Of a stretch of DNA of 64,000 nt, positions 62,101-64,000 are shown one piece after another. The notes under the pieces were generated by a model. It did not search any database and was not told where the DNA came from. It saw only the letters and a program-made list of their open reading frames with translations. Every line of letters starts with the position of its first letter. The first letter of the stretch is position 1. The DNA lies in the NCBI GenBank assembly GCA_016124205.1, contig WGOD01000003.1:248001-312000 (forward strand), read 5' to 3'. The position numbers were made by a program, and so were the translations under genes. The DNA comes from Alphaproteobacteria bacterium. Lineage in GTDB: Bacteria > Pseudomonadota > Alphaproteobacteria > Caulobacterales > Maricaulaceae.

Positions 62101-63555
62101 ATGCAAGGTCAGTGCTTTATCGACGGCGAATGGCGCGGCGGGCGCGGCGAGGTCTTCAGGTCCACGGATCCGGCGAGCGGTGAAACCGTCTGGCAGGGCG
62201 CGTCGGCCGATGCCGGCGATGTCGATGCGGCCTTCACCGCCGCGCGAAAAGCCTTTCCGGACTGGGCACAGACTTCGCTGAAGGAGCGTGTCGCCATCGT
62301 CGAACGCTTCGGCGGGCTGCTGGCCGAGAACAAGGACACGCTGGCCGAACTGATCGCGCGGGAAACCGGCAAGGTGTTGTGGGACAGCCAGGGCGAGGCT
62401 GCGGCCATGGCCGGAAAGATCGCCATCTCGGTGAAGGCTTATCACGACCGGACGGGCGAACACGCGCATGCCACCGATTTCGGCGAGGCCGTGCTGCGGC
62501 ACAAGCCGCTCGGCGTGATGTTCGTGCTCGGCCCGTACAACTTCCCGGGTCACCTGCCGAACGGGCATATCGTTCCGGCGCTGATCGCGGGCAATACGGC
62601 GGTGTTCAAACCGTCCGAACTGACCCCGGCGGTGGGCCAGCTCATGGCCTCGCTTTGGGAAAAGGCGGGCCTGCCGGCTGGTGTCCTCAACTTCGTGCCG
62701 GGCGCACGGGAGACCGGCGCGGCGGCGCTCGATCACGATCAGCTGGACGGCGTGCTGTTCACCGGGTCGCATGCGACCGGCCAGTTCATCCACCGCAAGT
62801 TCGCTGGCCGGACGGGCGTCCAGCTGGCGCTGGAAATGGGCGGCAACAATCCGCTCGTCGTATGGGATGCAGGCGATGCCGAGGCCGCAGCGCGGATCGC
62901 GGTCCATTCCGCCTACATCACGACCGGTCAGCGCTGCTCCTGCGCGCGGCGGCTGATCCTGCCCGACGGCGCGGCGGGGCAGGCGGTCATCGACGCGATC
63001 GCGGACCTGGCCGGGCGGCTGACCATCGGGGCGTGGAACGACACCGACGAGGCCTTCATGGGGCCGCTGGTTTCGGGGCATGCGGCTGGCGCGGTGCTGC
63101 AGGCGCAAGACAAGCTGATTTCCGGCGGCGCTACGGCCATCGTCCGCGCGGCGCGTCTCGACCGCGGTGAGGCCTTCGTCTCGCCCGCACTGATCGACGT
63201 GACGGGTCTCGAGACCGGGGACGATGAAGTCTTCGGCCCGATGCTGCAGGTGCGGCGGGTCGGCTCGTTCGATGACGCGATGGCCGAAGCGAACAACACG
63301 GCCTACGGCCTGTCCGCAGGGCTCGTCAGCGATGACGAGGCGTTGTGGAACCGGTTCTGGACCGAGAGCCGGGCCGGGATCGTCAACCGTAACCGGCCGA
63401 CGCCGGGCGCGGCCAGCTCGATGCCGTTCGGCGGTCCGGGTCAGTCCGGCAATCTGCGTCCGAGCGCCTATTACGCGGCTGACTATTGCGCCTACCCTGT
63501 CGCCAGCCAGAACGCGGCCAAGCCCGAGCGCATGGCCATCAAGGGTCTGAAGTGA
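62101..63555 (+). CDS. astD: N-succinylglutamate 5-semialdehyde dehydrogenase
   Basis: QCFIDGEWRGG...LGPYNFPGHLPNGHIVPALIAGNTAVFKPSELTP...LALEMGGNNPLVVWD...TTGQRCSCARRL. Confidence 0.94.
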   Translation: MQGQCFIDGEWRGGRGEVFRSTDPASGETVWQGASADAGDVDAAFTAARKAFPDWAQTSLKERVAIVERFGGLLAENKDTLAELIARETGKVLWDSQGEAAAMAGKIAISVKAYHDRTGEHAHATDFGEAVLRHKPLGVMFVLGPYNFPGHLPNGHIVPALIAGNTAVFKPSELTPAVGQLMASLWEKAGLPAGVLNFVPGARETGAAALDHDQLDGVLFTGSHATGQFIHRKFAGRTGVQLALEMGGNNPLVVWDAGDAEAAARIAVHSAYITTGQRCSCARRLILPDGAAGQAVIDAIADLAGRLTIGAWNDTDEAFMGPLVSGHAAGAVLQAQDKLISGGATAIVRAARLDRGEAFVSPALIDVTGLETGDDEVFGPMLQVRRVGSFDDAMAEANNTAYGLSAGLVSDDEALWNRFWTESRAGIVNRNRPTPGAASSMPFGGPGQSGNLRPSAYYAADYCAYPVASQNAAKPERMAIKGLK

Positions 63556-64000
63556 GCGCGGCCGAAGCCAATTTCGACGGCATCGTCGGCCCGACGCATA
63601 ATTATGGCGGGCTGTCTGAAGGCAATCTCGCGAGCGCGAAGAACCGCAATTTGACGAGTGAGCCGCGCGCCGGTGTGCTGCAGGGCCTCGCAAAGATGAA
63701 GCGTCTGCATGAGGCCGGACTGGTTCAGGGCTGGCTTCCGCCGCACGACCGTCCCTTCATTCCCTTCCTGCGGGCCGCCGGCTTTTCCGGATCGGACAAG
63801 CAAGTGCTCGAACGCGCCTGGAAGGCGACGCCGGATCTGGTGCGCAATGCCTATGCCGCCGCGCCGATGTGGGCGGCCAATGCCGCGACCGTGTCGCCGT
63901 CTGCCGAGACGGGCGACGGGCGGGTGCATTTCACGCCTGCGAATTTGCTGACGACGCTGCACCGGTCGCTGGAAGGCCCGCAGACGAAGCGTGCGCTCGA
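63552..64000 (+). CDS. astB: N-succinylarginine dihydrolase (3' truncated by window; GTG start)
   Basis: MSAAEANFDGIVGPTHNYGGLSEGNLASAKNRNLTSEPRAGVLQGLAKMKRLHEAGLVQGWLPPHDRP. Confidence 0.93.
   Translation, partial: MSAAEANFDGIVGPTHNYGGLSEGNLASAKNRNLTSEPRAGVLQGLAKMKRLHEAGLVQGWLPPHDRPFIPFLRAAGFSGSDKQVLERAWKATPDLVRNAYAAAPMWAANAATVSPSAETGDGRVHFTPANLLTTLHRSLEGPQTKRAL

Noticed and set aside
61828-63693. 621-aa - strand ORF
   Set aside because: Antisense to astA/astD/astB.

Overview
64-kb GC-rich chromosomal window that looks alphaproteobacterial (probably Caulobacterales/Maricaulales-like, inferred from gene order only). It is mostly housekeeping. In order: valS (3' part), DUF3137, DUF2975+HTH, xthA, a degenerate EAL-like protein, nitroreductase, erpA, dgt, SPOR, nagZ, scpA, scpB, GIY-YIG, tatABC, serS, surE, pcm, LysM/M23, yajC, secD, secF, PuuD-like, sodB, trmFO, TonB-like paralogs, a cluster of multi-TM paralogs with ExoD and CPBP, LuxR/cytochrome b, uvrA<>ssb, gyrA, coaD, two cyclophilins, queA, tgt, tRNA-Lys, two tandem trimeric autotransporters, M19 dipeptidase, OmpA-like, a PLP enzyme, M20 hydrolase, and astA-astD-astB (3' truncated). 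Strongest observations: (1) three two-ended composite repeat elements, each made of one 'GCCCC-type' and one 'AT(C/T)TCCC-type' hairpin in inverted orientation; one of them encloses and is fused to a GIY-YIG nuclease gene. (2) An approximately 81-codon AT-rich in-frame insertion in the seryl-tRNA synthetase catalytic domain. (3) Two tandem YadA-like adhesins with conserved C-x10-C pairs, Ca-loop-like inserts and SD-occluding leader structures. (4) A consensus alphaproteobacterial LexA box (GAAC-N7-GAAC) between uvrA and ssb. (5) An uninterrupted 30-proline run in an OmpA-like protein. No CRISPR arrays, prophages or IS transposases were seen. All calls are from reading sequence and translations; no database search was run.
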